DNA of 64,000 nucleotides from CAVQOB01 sp963714325 (GTDB lineage Bacteria; Pseudomonadota; Alphaproteobacteria; Rhizobiales; Hyphomicrobiaceae), in NCBI GenBank assembly GCA_963714325.1, contig CAVQOB010000013.1, positions 34,304-98,303 on the forward strand. The letters run 5' to 3'. The notes beneath the pieces were generated by a model. It had not been told where the DNA came from and ran no database searches. It saw only the letters and a program-made list of their open reading frames with translations. Shown piece after piece: positions 9,491-18,058 of this stretch. A program made the translations under genes and the position numbers. The first letter of the stretch is position 1; every line of letters starts with the position of its first letter.

Positions 9491-10830
9491 CGTCCAGCCA
9501 AAACACGATCAATCATGGCGGAAGCCACACCCAGATAATTGGCTGGATCAACCAGTTGCTCGAGCCGATTGACATCAAGCGCTTTGGTGATGTCCGGGTT
9601 GGACTTCAGGTGATCAATCAACGGCTTTCCCGTCTCAAGCGCCTGGCGACAAGCGCCATACACCAGATCATGCGCCGGCCCACGCCCGACCTTCTCCGCC
9701 AGCGCCATCATCACAGCCTCCGCCACGATCAATCCGCCGGTCATATCGAGATTGCGCCGCATCCGCCCCGCATCAACAATCAACCCGCCGGTCAAGAACT
9801 TCGCTTGGTTCAACGCGCCGCCCGTCGCTATAAACGCCCTCGGCAACGCCATCCATTCCAGATGCCACGGCCCCGTCGCCCGCTCCTGATCCGCCGCCGC
9901 CAAGCTATCGAGCATCAACCCGACATCCTGACGCACGCTCTTCGCCAGCGCGATGATCAACTCCGATGAGATCGGATTGCGCTTCTGCGGCATCGTCGAC
10001 GACGATCCCCGCCCCGGCATGAACGGCTCGAACGCCTCGCCGACTTCCGTCTGCATCAACAGCGCCACGTCAGTCGCGATTTTTCCGAGCGATCCCGTCA
10101 CTAGTCCCAGGAACGCAACCGCCTCGACCAGCCCATCGCGCGCCACATGCCAAGGGATCGGCGCACGCCCCAACTTCAATTCGTCCATCAGCGCGTCATG
10201 CACCGCGAGCCCCTTGTCGCCGAGCGAGGCGAGCGTCCCCGCCGCGCCTCCGAACTGCCCGACCAACACCCGCGGCCGCAATTCCTTCAACCGCAACAAA
10301 TGTCGATCGATCATCGACAGCCACACCGCCGCCTTGTACCCGAACGTCACCGGCAACGCGTGCTGCAGATGCGTCCGCCCCGCCATCACAGTCCCGCGAT
10401 GCGTCTTCGCAAGCCCCGCCAGATTTGCCGCTACTGCCCGCAGATCCGCTTCAACCACATCGAGCGCTGCCCGCACCTGCAGCACGACAGCCGTATCCAT
10501 GATGTCCTGCGTCGTCGCGCCCCAATGCAGATAGCGCCCGGCATCGCCGCACTGCTTCTGCACCTGATGCACGATGCCGACGATCGGGTAGCCAACGAGA
10601 TCCGTCTCGCTCTTCAGTTTCGCAAAATCGAGATTATTCGCGCGTGCGCTCTTCACGATTTGCCCCGCCGCGTCCGCCGGGATCACCCCCACTTTGCCCT
10701 GCGCCTTGGCGAGCGCCACCTCGACCTCGACATAGCGCGCAACCGTCGCCGCATCCGAGAAAATGCCCCGCATCCCCTCCGACCCAAACGCATCACGATA
10801 AATGTCACTGTCAAAAACGGTGGCGGGCAT
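9487..10830 (-). CDS. Fumarase/aspartase-superfamily lyase (adenylosuccinate lyase / carboxymuconate cycloisomerase type)
   Basis: A 447-residue enzyme with the superfamily signature GSSSTMPQKRNP around residues 276-287 and the conserved THLQHALP and HWGATTQD stretches that build the shared active site. Overall length and the N-terminus (FDSDIYRDAFGSEGMRGIFSD) resemble the 3-carboxy-cis,cis-muconate cycloisomerase (PcaB)-like branch more than housekeeping PurB. Such enzymes carry out beta-elimination or cycloisomerisation on fumarate-like acids. It is coupled to an SDR gene downstream rather than to pca or purine genes, so the substrate stays open. Confidence 0.8.
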   Translation of the reverse strand: MPATVFDSDIYRDAFGSEGMRGIFSDAATVARYVEVEVALAKAQGKVGVIPADAAGQIVKSARANNLDFAKLKSETDLVGYPIVGIVHQVQKQCGDAGRYLHWGATTQDIMDTAVVLQVRAALDVVEADLRAVAANLAGLAKTHRGTVMAGRTHLQHALPVTFGYKAAVWLSMIDRHLLRLKELRPRVLVGQFGGAAGTLASLGDKGLAVHDALMDELKLGRAPIPWHVARDGLVEAVAFLGLVTGSLGKIATDVALLMQTEVGEAFEPFMPGRGSSSTMPQKRNPISSELIIALAKSVRQDVGLMLDSLAAADQERATGPWHLEWMALPRAFIATGGALNQAKFLTGGLIVDAGRMRRNLDMTGGLIVAEAVMMALAEKVGRGPAHDLVYGACRQALETGKPLIDHLKSNPDITKALDVNRLEQLVDPANYLGVASAMIDRVLAGR

Positions 10831-11087
10831 GGCAGGGCTCCAGCAAATCTCGGGATAAACGGATGAGCACTCTAGACAGCCGCTCTACCGGGGGCGATGG
10901 AGTATTGCAACATCAGCCTTCGAACACGCATCACAAGCGCCTGATCCGACACCGCAAACGCCCTGCACAGACGACCGATGATCGCCGCCACGACCGTGCG
11001 GCCAAAACGTCGTCCCACCACAATCGCGTCCAGCGCCCCGCTCAACTCGCGCCCTGACGATCCCGGCGCCAACGGAAGCAACACCCG

Positions 11088-11921
11088 ATGTCCTCCCTGC
11101 ATCCGCGCCGCGAGTCCAAGGACACCAAACGCGTGACGCAGCGCGCCCGCGTCTTCTTCATTGTCACCGCGATCGTCATCGCGCTGAGCCTTCTGAAAGC
11201 TTTTCTCAACGCGGCCGGGCTGGAATTCTTGTCTCTCAACCCCTTGTTCACCAGCGCCATTAGCGGCGCCATCTTCATCATCGGCTTCCTGCTCTCGAGT
11301 CTCATCACCGACTACAAGGAATCCGAACGTCAGCCGACCGAGATCCGCGTTGCCCTCGAGGCGCTGCATGACGACATCACCAGCTACGCGCGCAATGGTG
11401 GCCAAGTCGATCTGGATCGTTTGCGCGTCTTGCTCGCCAATATCGTGCGAACACTCATCCACGGCCTATCGGCGGACGCTGAGCGCGGCGCGCTCCGCAA
11501 GACGCTCGACCACATCGACCAACTGTCGCCGATTTTTGGCGCGCTGGATCAGAACGGCATGCAAGCCAACTTTGTCACGCGGCTGCGCAACGCGCAGGAT
11601 TCCCTCCGCCGCAGTGTCTTTCGCATGTATCACATCCAAGCGACGCAGTTTGTGCCCTCCATCCACATTCTCGTCCACACCCTGGTCTTCTCGGTCGTCA
11701 CCTTGCTCTTGTTTCTGCGCACCGAAGGCTCGCCGGAATCCGCGCTGATGTTTGGCTTTGTCTCGTACATGTTCATCTACGCGCTCAACGTCGTCGACAT
11801 TCTCGAAAAGCCGTTCCAATCCGGCCACGACACCCTCGACGACGTCAGCCTGTTTCTGCTGCGCGAATTCGACGAAAAAATCACCGCAGCAGCAGCAGCA
11901 GACCCCACGCCCACGCCATAA
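11088..11921 (+). CDS. Four-helix membrane protein of unknown function
   Basis: A 277-residue protein with two hydrophobic segments near the N-terminus (residues ~23-46 and ~54-76), a soluble stretch of about 110 residues, and two more (~190-208 and ~218-237). The C-terminus is soluble with a short alanine run. The layout resembles bestrophin-like or DUF4239-type proteins, but no diagnostic motif is seen. A near copy of its C-terminal GHDTLDD...REFD segment occurs at 14678-14762, so a paralog once existed nearby. It lies upstream of the cyclase/effector pair with a repeat in between. Confidence 0.6.
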   Translation: MSSLHPRRESKDTKRVTQRARVFFIVTAIVIALSLLKAFLNAAGLEFLSLNPLFTSAISGAIFIIGFLLSSLITDYKESERQPTEIRVALEALHDDITSYARNGGQVDLDRLRVLLANIVRTLIHGLSADAERGALRKTLDHIDQLSPIFGALDQNGMQANFVTRLRNAQDSLRRSVFRMYHIQATQFVPSIHILVHTLVFSVVTLLLFLRTEGSPESALMFGFVSYMFIYALNVVDILEKPFQSGHDTLDDVSLFLLREFDEKITAAAAADPTPTP

Positions 11922-11951
11922 GCCACACCACCCCCGCACTACCCAAAACGG

Positions 11952-12117
11952 CCATGACCGGGCTTGTCCCGGCCACCGATGGCGCAACAAGCGCGATCCG
12001 TCGATCGATATCCGGACAACGCAACCCGGCGCCCGTCGCACACATGGCAAACGGGGTTTGCAAGAGCGCTGCTCGGCACGTCAAGCCCTGCACGTCATGC
12101 GCGACGCCGGCCATGAC
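11952..12117 (+). repeat. Rhizobiales-type intergenic repeat, copy A
   Basis: About 166 bp, closely similar in the same orientation to 14520-14686. It opens with CCATGACCGGGCTTGTCCCG and ends GACGCCGGCCATGAC. Spurious translations give the MAGLVP-like peptides familiar from intergenic repeats of this order, so it should not be read as coding. It starts 30 nt after the membrane protein stop and ends about 200 nt before the effector gene. Confidence 0.8.
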
Positions 12118-12316
12118 GACCGAGAACCACAGCCACCCGACGACGCCTGACGATAGCGGCAGCGCCAACAGTGGAGCCGAAGCACCCCTTCACCCTCCCG
12201 CCACGAGCCTTGAGGGCGATTTGGACCCTGTCCGGCTTTGTTCCGGACGGCAGTTTTTGACGGTCGCCAATTTCAAAGGCGAACGGCATTTGCCCCGTCA
12301 GGCCACTTATGCAAGC

Positions 12317-12895
12317 ATGCAATTTGACCGAAGACTGATCACCTGGATTGTTCGCTTGATGACCAATGCTGCCGCGCCGATTGCCCCCGCGGGCGCCACC
12401 AAGCCAGAGCGTATCGATTTCCTGAAACAGGTCGTGTCGTTCACCGAGAGTAATATTCGATCCTACGACACCAAGGCGCAGATTTCGCTGGCGGCGTTCG
12501 TTCTTTCGGCAAACCCGGTTGTCGCCATCATCGGTGTTGGTTGCTCGCCACAGGCCGGTAAGATGGTTCTGATGGTCCTGATCGCGGTATACTTCATGAC
12601 GATCACGACCTACCTTTGGGTCCTGTGGCCGGTCGCGCCGCCGATCCAGAAACTGACCGAGGGGCTCAAGACGCAGAATGCGTTCTTCATCCACGATCCC
12701 GTCGCGCTCGGAGCAGCTGGATTTACCGCCAAGCTCGCCCAGCTCGACATGGAAGCGGAGCTGACATCCGAGGCGCTCAAGCTCGCACACATCCGCAGGG
12801 TCAAGGCCGGACGCTTCAAGACGGCGCTCATGGCGACGGTTGCGGCATACGCGTCGATTGCGTGCGCCTATTTTATCGTCGGCCGCTGCATCTGA
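12317..12895 (+). CDS. Pycsar/SMODS-type transmembrane effector (DUF5706-like)
   Basis: The frame extends upstream into the intergenic repeat, so I place the start at MQFDRRL (192 residues); no strong ribosome-binding site decides this. The layout fits PycTM/DUF5706 effectors: an amphipathic N-terminal helix ending in the SYDTKA motif (residues 49-54; the family pattern is Asp-x-Lys-Ala), a transmembrane pair (~55-76 and ~82-104), a cytosolic helical segment with NAFFIHDP and a long charged helix, and a final transmembrane helix (~168-187). In known systems such proteins disrupt the membrane when a nearby cyclase makes a cyclic nucleotide. The next gene, 21 nt on, encodes a class III cyclase. 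The family assignment is from pattern, not from a search. Confidence 0.65.
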   Translation: MQFDRRLITWIVRLMTNAAAPIAPAGATKPERIDFLKQVVSFTESNIRSYDTKAQISLAAFVLSANPVVAIIGVGCSPQAGKMVLMVLIAVYFMTITTYLWVLWPVAPPIQKLTEGLKTQNAFFIHDPVALGAAGFTAKLAQLDMEAELTSEALKLAHIRRVKAGRFKTALMATVAAYASIACAYFIVGRCI

Positions 12896-12916
12896 GCGAG
12901 AAGGGAGCACGGCACC

Positions 12917-14251
12917 ATGATTCCAACCACCAAATACGCCCGCAGCGGTGACATCAACATCGCCTACCAGGTGTTCGGCGCCGGCTCTGTGGACTTGGTG
13001 GTCGTCCCCGGCTGGGTGTCGAATATCGATGTGTTTTGGGAAGAACCCACCTTCGCGCGTTTTTTCCAGCGGCTTGGATCTTTTGCGCGCGTCATCCTGT
13101 TCGACAAGCGCGGGACTGGACTCTCAGATCGGGTCACCGATACGCCGATGTTAGAAGAGCGCATGGACGATGTGCGCGCGGTAATGGATGCGGTGGGCTC
13201 GAAGAAAGCCGCGCTCCTCGGCTACTCCGAAGGTGGGCCGATGTGCATGCTGTTCGCTGTCACGTACCCGGAGCGCACCGAGGCGCTGATCACGATCGGT
13301 TCGTATGCACGCCGAGCCTCGGCGTCCGATTATCCGTTCGGCATGGCACCCCAGCAAAACGACGATCTTTTGAAATCGATCCGTGATCGCTGGGGAGAGC
13401 CTGTCGGCATCGAGACGCGCTTCCCGAGTTTCGTAAAAGACGAGCGCTTCCGGGGATGGTTGGCCAAATATCTGAGGTCCAGCGGCAGCCCGACATCAGT
13501 ACAAGCGCTGACGCGGATGAATTACGATATCGACGTGCGTCACGTGTTGCCTTCAATCCGGGTACCCACACTGCTCCTGCATGCGACAGGGGACCAGGCT
13601 GTATTGGTCGACAGCTCACGCTACATGGCTGCGCGCATTCCGGGTGCTAAGCTCGTCGAGATCGAGTCCGACGATCATCTCCCATTTCTCGTGCGGCCAA
13701 ACGAAGTATGCGATTTGGTGCAGGAATTTGTGACTGGCAGCCGGGGTGCGATCGATGAGGACCGGGTCGTGAAGACGATCATGTTCAGCGACATCGTCGG
13801 CTCGACTGAGTTGGCGGGAAAACTGGGCGATGCGCGCTGGCGCGACCTGCGCGACGCGCACCACGAGGCCGTGCGGCGTGAGCTCAAGATCTACCGTGGC
13901 CAGGAAGTGGATACAGCCGGCGATGGTTTTTACGCGGCCTTTGACGGTCCCGCACGCGCCATCCGCTGCGCTTGCGAAGTGCGCAACTCTGCTCGGTCGC
14001 TCGGCATGACGACGCGCGTGGGCCTGCATACCGGCGAGTGCCTGGTCGGCGATAAGATTTCAGGATTGGCAGTCCATATTGGCGCCCGGGTCGCCGGGCT
14101 TGCGCCCGCGGGCCGAGTACTGGTGTCGCAGACCGTGAGGGACTTGGTCGCCGGCTCCGGGTTTGAGTTCGATAACTTTGGCGCCCATGCGCTGAAGGGC
14201 GTTCCCGATTCATGGCAGTTGTATGCGGTCAGGGACGGCACACCCGCATGA
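12917..14251 (+). CDS. Alpha/beta hydrolase fused to a class III adenylate/guanylate cyclase domain
   Basis: A 444-residue protein. Residues 1-270 form an alpha/beta hydrolase with nucleophile Ser104 in GYSEGG, Asp226 in ATGDQ and His254 in DDHLPF. Residues 283-440 form a class III nucleotide cyclase with metal-binding Asp292 (FSDIVGST) and Asp336 (AGDGF), and Arg391 in AVHIGAR. The Lys that selects adenine in adenylate cyclases is replaced (VDTAGDG) and the usual Asn of the VNxxAR motif is His387, so the nucleotide used cannot be predicted. A strong GAAGGGAG ribosome-binding site lies in the 21-nt gap after the effector gene, indicating an operon. The hydrolase-cyclase architecture is common in rhizobia and mycobacteria; the adjacent effector is the notable feature. 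Confidence 0.88.
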   Translation: MIPTTKYARSGDINIAYQVFGAGSVDLVVVPGWVSNIDVFWEEPTFARFFQRLGSFARVILFDKRGTGLSDRVTDTPMLEERMDDVRAVMDAVGSKKAALLGYSEGGPMCMLFAVTYPERTEALITIGSYARRASASDYPFGMAPQQNDDLLKSIRDRWGEPVGIETRFPSFVKDERFRGWLAKYLRSSGSPTSVQALTRMNYDIDVRHVLPSIRVPTLLLHATGDQAVLVDSSRYMAARIPGAKLVEIESDDHLPFLVRPNEVCDLVQEFVTGSRGAIDEDRVVKTIMFSDIVGSTELAGKLGDARWRDLRDAHHEAVRRELKIYRGQEVDTAGDGFYAAFDGPARAIRCACEVRNSARSLGMTTRVGLHTGECLVGDKISGLAVHIGARVAGLAPAGRVLVSQTVRDLVAGSGFEFDNFGAHALKGVPDSWQLYAVRDGTPA

Positions 14252-14339
14252 CGTTTGCAGCACTCCACAATGCGGTTTCCGGAGGGCCGTCAACGGCCAG
14301 TCGTCGGAGGGGACGAGAGAAGCACAGTGCATTGCCTCG

Positions 14340-14462
14340 ACCGGCGAACAGACATTGTGCAGGCGTGCGTCCGCTCTGGCGCAGGTATTCGTCGATCATC
14401 TGACGGGACTGCTCGGTCAATTCGAAACGAATGGGGCGGCCGCTTGCTGTTGCGAAGGGCAA
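14340..14462 (-). pseudogene. Fragment of a tyrosine recombinase/integrase
   Basis: The minus strand encodes about 40 residues including RPIRFELTEQSRQMIDEYL and LFAGRG. This is the segment before the catalytic Arg-His-Tyr part in phage-type integrases (compare their RFELTEQTR...LFPGR pattern). No start and no catalytic HxxR or Tyr box follows in any frame, so it is a decayed remnant. It lies just after the cyclase gene and marks the patch as formerly mobile. Confidence 0.55.
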
Positions 14463-14519
14463 CCCGAGATGCAGGGCGGGTGCGAGGCAGCCACTGACGC
14501 GCCACCACACCCAAGACTG

Positions 14520-14686
14520 TCATGGCCGGGCTTGTCCCGACCACCCATGGCGCAACAAGCGCGATCCGTCAAAACGTTGCCCAGACGACCCAACTCGGCG
14601 CCCGTCGCACTTATGGCAAACGGGGTTTGCAAGAGCGCCGCCCGGCACGTCAAGCCTTGCACGTCATGCGCGACGCCGGCCATGAC
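14520..14686 (+). repeat. Rhizobiales-type intergenic repeat, copy B
   Basis: About 167 bp, in the same orientation as copy A at 11952-12117, with scattered substitutions. Its 3' end (GCCGGCCATGACAC) runs directly into a duplicated gene tail, sharing the bases GGCCATGACAC with it. Confidence 0.8.
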
Positions 14687-14762
14687 ACGCTCGACGACAT
14701 CAGCCTGTTCCTGCTGCGCGAATTCGACAGGAAGCTGATCGATGCCGCAACGGCAGCAGTCA
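14678..14762 (+). pseudogene. Orphan 3' end of a paralog of the membrane protein at 11088-11921
   Basis: Translation gives GHDTLDDISLFLLREFD, against GHDTLDDVSLFLLREFD near the C-terminus of the intact gene. DNA similarity begins exactly where repeat B ends, and the junction bases GGCCAYGACAC are common to the repeat and the gene (11823-11833). The rest of the paralog is missing. This looks like a deletion or rearrangement through microhomology. Confidence 0.7.
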
Positions 14763-15247
14763 CGCTTGAACCAGCACCAATCCTTGCGGCTAGAAACGCA
14801 GCAATGGCACAGCCATCAAAACCTGACCGTATTGCAGCGGTTTCCGGTGCCTTGTGCTTGCTGTTTCAGCGAGATCAGCCCCCAGCGTCTCCCGAGGGCG
14901 AGGGGCAGCCGCTAGCTCCGCGTATCGCGCGCATCGGACGCTTGCGATGGTTGAGCGGACGCAAGTGAGCGTGGCATCGATGTCAGCTGCGGCGTCGAAA
15001 TTGATCCTGAGTGGCCGACGCAACTCGACTTCTTTTCCCTCTCCCCGTCCTTACGGGGAGAGGGTTGCACAGTGAGGGGCGGCCGCTTGATCGATTGTCG
15101 ACAATGCGCTGTCGCTATAGGCCATAACCTGCCTATTGTGGAACGACGCCAACAACTTCAGCTTCTTCTATCACCGGACGTTGCCTGACTTCGTCTCTAT
15201 GCGCTATTCGTTAGCGGCGTGCGAAACGGCTTTTGACGCCTGAGGGT
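14763..15247. other. Intergenic region without a supported gene
   Basis: About 485 bp between the gene fragment and the SOD-rhodanese gene. Short open frames here have no start signals or recognisable domains. The one clear feature is the perfect hairpin at 15037-15064. Confidence 0.6.
15037..15064. repeat. Perfect 12-bp hairpin of the CTCTCCCC palindrome family
   Basis: CCCTCTCCCCGT and ACGGGGAGAGGG pair around a CCTT loop. Related palindromes recur at 22019-22042, 60627-60662 and 61637-61672, and half-copies occur near 20481 and 60741. There is no T-run, so this is a dispersed repeat rather than a terminator. Confidence 0.75.
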
Positions 15248-16210
15248 TCACGTCTCCAACCGTTTCATGGCGCCCTTCTTAGCCTTCCAGCCGTAGTGCC
15301 CGCCGGTCATGTACTTCGCGTCAAAACCCTTCTCGCGCAACGCCGTCGCGGTCTGGCAGCCGATGTGGAAGCCGTAGACACAGAACGTCACGACCGGCTT
15401 GTCCTTGTCGAGTTCACCGATCCAGTCTTCCATGCGCTCGGGGTCACGCCAGACGGCGCCGTCCATGATGTCGGTCGCTTTTGTGATGTAGTGGCGCGGT
15501 CGGGCGTCGATCACCTGCACGCCGCCGGATTGCATCAGCGCCTCGACCTCTTCGACGCTGACCGCCGGCGTGTCGCCGAACTCGGTCTGCACCAGCTTCA
15601 GCGGCGGCGCGACCTTTATGGCGTTGAGTGCGCGCGTCTCCACCGCCTTCCATTCGATGTTGCGCATGAAGGCCGAGATATAGGCCGTTGCATTGGCGCC
15701 GAAATCGATGTGATAGGCGTGCTCGTACATATCGAGCGCGAGGACGGGAATGCCGCCCGCGATCGTGTGGCCGTCGTCCGTTGCGACGTGATTGATCAGG
15801 CGGCCATCGCGCGGCACGTAGGTCAGGATCACCCAGCCTGCACTCTGCGCGGCGGCAAGCGATTCGGCTAAGCCGATGAACTCGTCGCGCCAGCGGTTGA
15901 CGGTGCCGAAGTCGCGTATAAGTGCCGCCGCCATTTCAGCCGGAACTGCGCGGCCGTCGCCGCCGATCGACGAGAAATACAGCTCATGCAGCAACATCGA
16001 ATTGAGCGCCGTGAACTCATCGCGCTTCAGACGATGGATGACCTCGGCCGGCGTCTTGCTCCGGTCGAGGAACGCGAGCTGCTCGGTGATGGCGTTGAGC
16101 CGTTGCACAGTGCCGCCGTAGTTCACCTCATAGTGGCTCTCGATCAGGCGCGGCGAGATGCCGTTCAAGGTCCACGGGCGGACGAATAGCGGCGCGATGA
16201 CGTAGGTCAT
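15248..16210 (-). CDS. Fe/Mn superoxide dismutase fused to a C-terminal rhodanese domain
   Basis: A 320-residue protein. Residues 1-200 follow iron/manganese superoxide dismutase, with candidate metal ligands His26 (ESHYEVNYGG), His75 (LLHELYFSS), Asp160 and His164 (LDMYEHAYHIDF). The near-invariant Trp of the DVWEHAY motif is Tyr162 here. Residues 212-310 are a rhodanese domain with the candidate active Cys277 (TFCVYG) and a GGHYGWK end. The enzyme would remove superoxide; the rhodanese part may handle sulfur or act as a redox sensor. A GAGGAT ribosome-binding site precedes the ATG. No second lesion or split is seen, so the fusion is real in this sequence. Confidence 0.87.
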   Translation of the reverse strand: MTYVIAPLFVRPWTLNGISPRLIESHYEVNYGGTVQRLNAITEQLAFLDRSKTPAEVIHRLKRDEFTALNSMLLHELYFSSIGGDGRAVPAEMAAALIRDFGTVNRWRDEFIGLAESLAAAQSAGWVILTYVPRDGRLINHVATDDGHTIAGGIPVLALDMYEHAYHIDFGANATAYISAFMRNIEWKAVETRALNAIKVAPPLKLVQTEFGDTPAVSVEEVEALMQSGGVQVIDARPRHYITKATDIMDGAVWRDPERMEDWIGELDKDKPVVTFCVYGFHIGCQTATALREKGFDAKYMTGGHYGWKAKKGAMKRLET

Positions 16211-16264
16211 TTGAAATCCTCAGATCTGGAGCCGTTGTGTCTGAATTGGAATGACTTCTTAGCT

Positions 16265-16522
16265 TCACTTCAAGTGGCGACGCGCGTAGGTCCGCCAGTA
16301 CAGTTGAGCGGCTTCGCGGACGGCTTCCTCGCGGCTGATGCCGATGTCGCGCAGGAGGCGATCGTCGAGATCGAGCAGCGCCTGCATTTGTCTGCGCCGG
16401 CGACCCCATCCCTGGAGTATCCGCAGTAAAGCTGGAACTTGTTGCACACTTTTCACAACAGCAACGCCGCCGTCCCGGCACGTGCATGCGAAACCGTTGG
16501 GGTGTTCGATCGTCTGAGACAT
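16265..16522 (-). CDS. DUF1127 small protein
   Basis: An 85-residue protein. The C-terminal half shows the DUF1127 pattern: a basic RRRRQMQALLDLDDRLLRDIG stretch followed by ISREEAVREA. These short basic proteins in alphaproteobacteria are linked to small-RNA turnover and to growth and phosphate responses. The Cys-containing N-terminal ~35 residues are variable. It lies 54 nt from the SOD gene on the same strand. Confidence 0.82.
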   Translation of the reverse strand: MSQTIEHPNGFACTCRDGGVAVVKSVQQVPALLRILQGWGRRRRQMQALLDLDDRLLRDIGISREEAVREAAQLYWRTYARRHLK

Positions 16523-16644
16523 TGTCGAAACTCCTTGCTGAGATGATTGGCTCGACGAAGGCCGTTGTACGCGCTGGCGGCTCTTGCCTGCAAAGCATCG
16601 TTTCTCTACCCTGCCCTAACTTTTCTCATGATCTTGGACCAGCC

Positions 16645-17571
16645 ATGCTCCGTCGCCTGCCATCGCTTAACGCCTTAAAGGCGTTCGAAGCCGCCGCCCG
16701 CCACGAGAGCTTTACGCGCGCGGCGGAGGAGTTGTTCGTCACGCAAGGTGCAGTCAGCCATCAGGTGAAGGCGCTCGAAACCGAGCTCGGATTCAAGCTG
16801 TTCAACCGCGAGCGGCAACGGCTCGTCATTACCGATGCGGGCCGTGAGTATCTCAATGTCATCCGCGACGCCTTCGATCGGATCGCGCTCGGCACGGCGC
16901 GGCTGACGCAGCGGCAGGCGTCGGGCGTGCTCACCGTCAGCACGTCGCCGGATTTTGCCGCCAAGTGGCTGGTGCATCGTCTCGGTCGTTTTGCCGAGGC
17001 GCATCCGGAGATCGATTTGCGCGTGTCGGCGACCATGCATCACGTCGATTTCGCGCGCGAGGACGTCGACATGGCCGTGCGCCATGGCACCGGCGAAGCC
17101 AGCTGGAGCGGTCTGCATGGTGTCCGCCTGGCGACTGAGGAATTGTTTGCCATTTGCAGCCCGCATGTTCTGGCACCGCGCCCAAAGGGCCACGCGGCAT
17201 CGGCCGTGTTGAAGCTGCCGCTGTTGCATCTGGATGATCACACGGGTTGGACGCGCTGGCTGGAGGCTGCGTCGGTCAAACCTGGAAAGCCGCTGCAAGG
17301 CCTCGTTCTCAATCGCGCCAGCATGGTCATTGATGCAGCCGTGAACGGCCAGGGCATTGGCCTTGCCCGTTCGACGCTCGCCTCGTGGGATCTCATCAAC
17401 AAGCGGCTCGTGATGCCGTTTGCGCTCACGCTGCCGCTGTCGAGCGCGTATTGGATCGTTGCGCCGCAAGCGACGGCCGAGTTGCCCAAGATCGCGATCT
17501 TCCGCGCCTGGCTGCTGGCCGAGGCCGCGGAGGATCGAAAGCGAATTGGAAAGATTTCCGTACACCACTGA
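16645..17571 (+). CDS. LysR-family regulator, GcvA-like
   Basis: The start at 16645 (MLRRLPSLNALKAFEAAARH) is chosen because it fits the family N-terminus; an open frame extends 53 codons upstream without support. The protein is 308 residues. The winged helix-turn-helix at residues ~5-65 has the GcvA hallmark FTRAAEELFVTQGAVSHQVKAL, followed by a type 2 periplasmic-binding-like effector domain (~90-300). GcvA-type regulators activate or repress metabolic and beta-lactam-resistance genes. It is divergent from the DUF1127/SOD genes, which are plausible targets, but no operator can be assigned. Confidence 0.9.
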   Translation: MLRRLPSLNALKAFEAAARHESFTRAAEELFVTQGAVSHQVKALETELGFKLFNRERQRLVITDAGREYLNVIRDAFDRIALGTARLTQRQASGVLTVSTSPDFAAKWLVHRLGRFAEAHPEIDLRVSATMHHVDFAREDVDMAVRHGTGEASWSGLHGVRLATEELFAICSPHVLAPRPKGHAASAVLKLPLLHLDDHTGWTRWLEAASVKPGKPLQGLVLNRASMVIDAAVNGQGIGLARSTLASWDLINKRLVMPFALTLPLSSAYWIVAPQATAELPKIAIFRAWLLAEAAEDRKRIGKISVHH

Positions 17572-18058
17572 TCGTGGGCGACCGATCCGCGCGCCCCATC
17601 AGTGTTTGGCAAGCCGGATGTCCGCTTCACCGTCGATCAGCAGACCAAATGACGGCGGCTTCATCAGCGGAGACTTTGGCTGGTACGGTGCAGGTTTCTC
17701 GGATGTCGGCCATGGGTGCGCGTGCGGCTGTCTCGGGCCGACGTTCGAGAAGCGCCCAGGCACGAAGTCGCGGGAGGTGAAGTTCAGGCGGTGCAGCGGG
17801 CTCGGCGAGCCACGGGGTGTGCGCTATGGGGATTGAGCATCGGCGCCAAGAGGTTGAGGGCCTGATGATCGTCGCCTGCACGGCGATTTGGGCGATGGAC
17901 GGGTCTGTCAGCGCCAGATAAGCGAGCTTTGGGCAGGCAGTCGGCCGGGTGATCGTGTGGATGCATGGCGTCGGCTCTGGGTGGAGCCGGCCGTCGGCGT
18001 CGCCGGCTTGGGACCAGCGTGACGGGCAGTCTGCGAACGGGCCTCAGTCTGGCTGATC
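17572..18058. other. Non-coding flank of the IS91-family element
   Basis: About 487 bp between the LysR gene and the IS91 transposase stop. No frame has a convincing start, domain or codon pattern. IS91 elements carry a non-coding terminus next to the transposase, and part of this stretch is likely that end. The exact boundary is not visible because the family has no terminal inverted repeats or target duplications. Confidence 0.45.

Noticed and set aside
12257..12285. TTGACG as a possible -35 box for the effector/cyclase pair
   Set aside because: No plausible -10 element occurs at the right distance, so no promoter is called.
14522..14968. Open frame beginning MAGLVPTTHGATSA
   Set aside because: This is the spurious translation of a Rhizobiales intergenic repeat fused by chance to a gene fragment.
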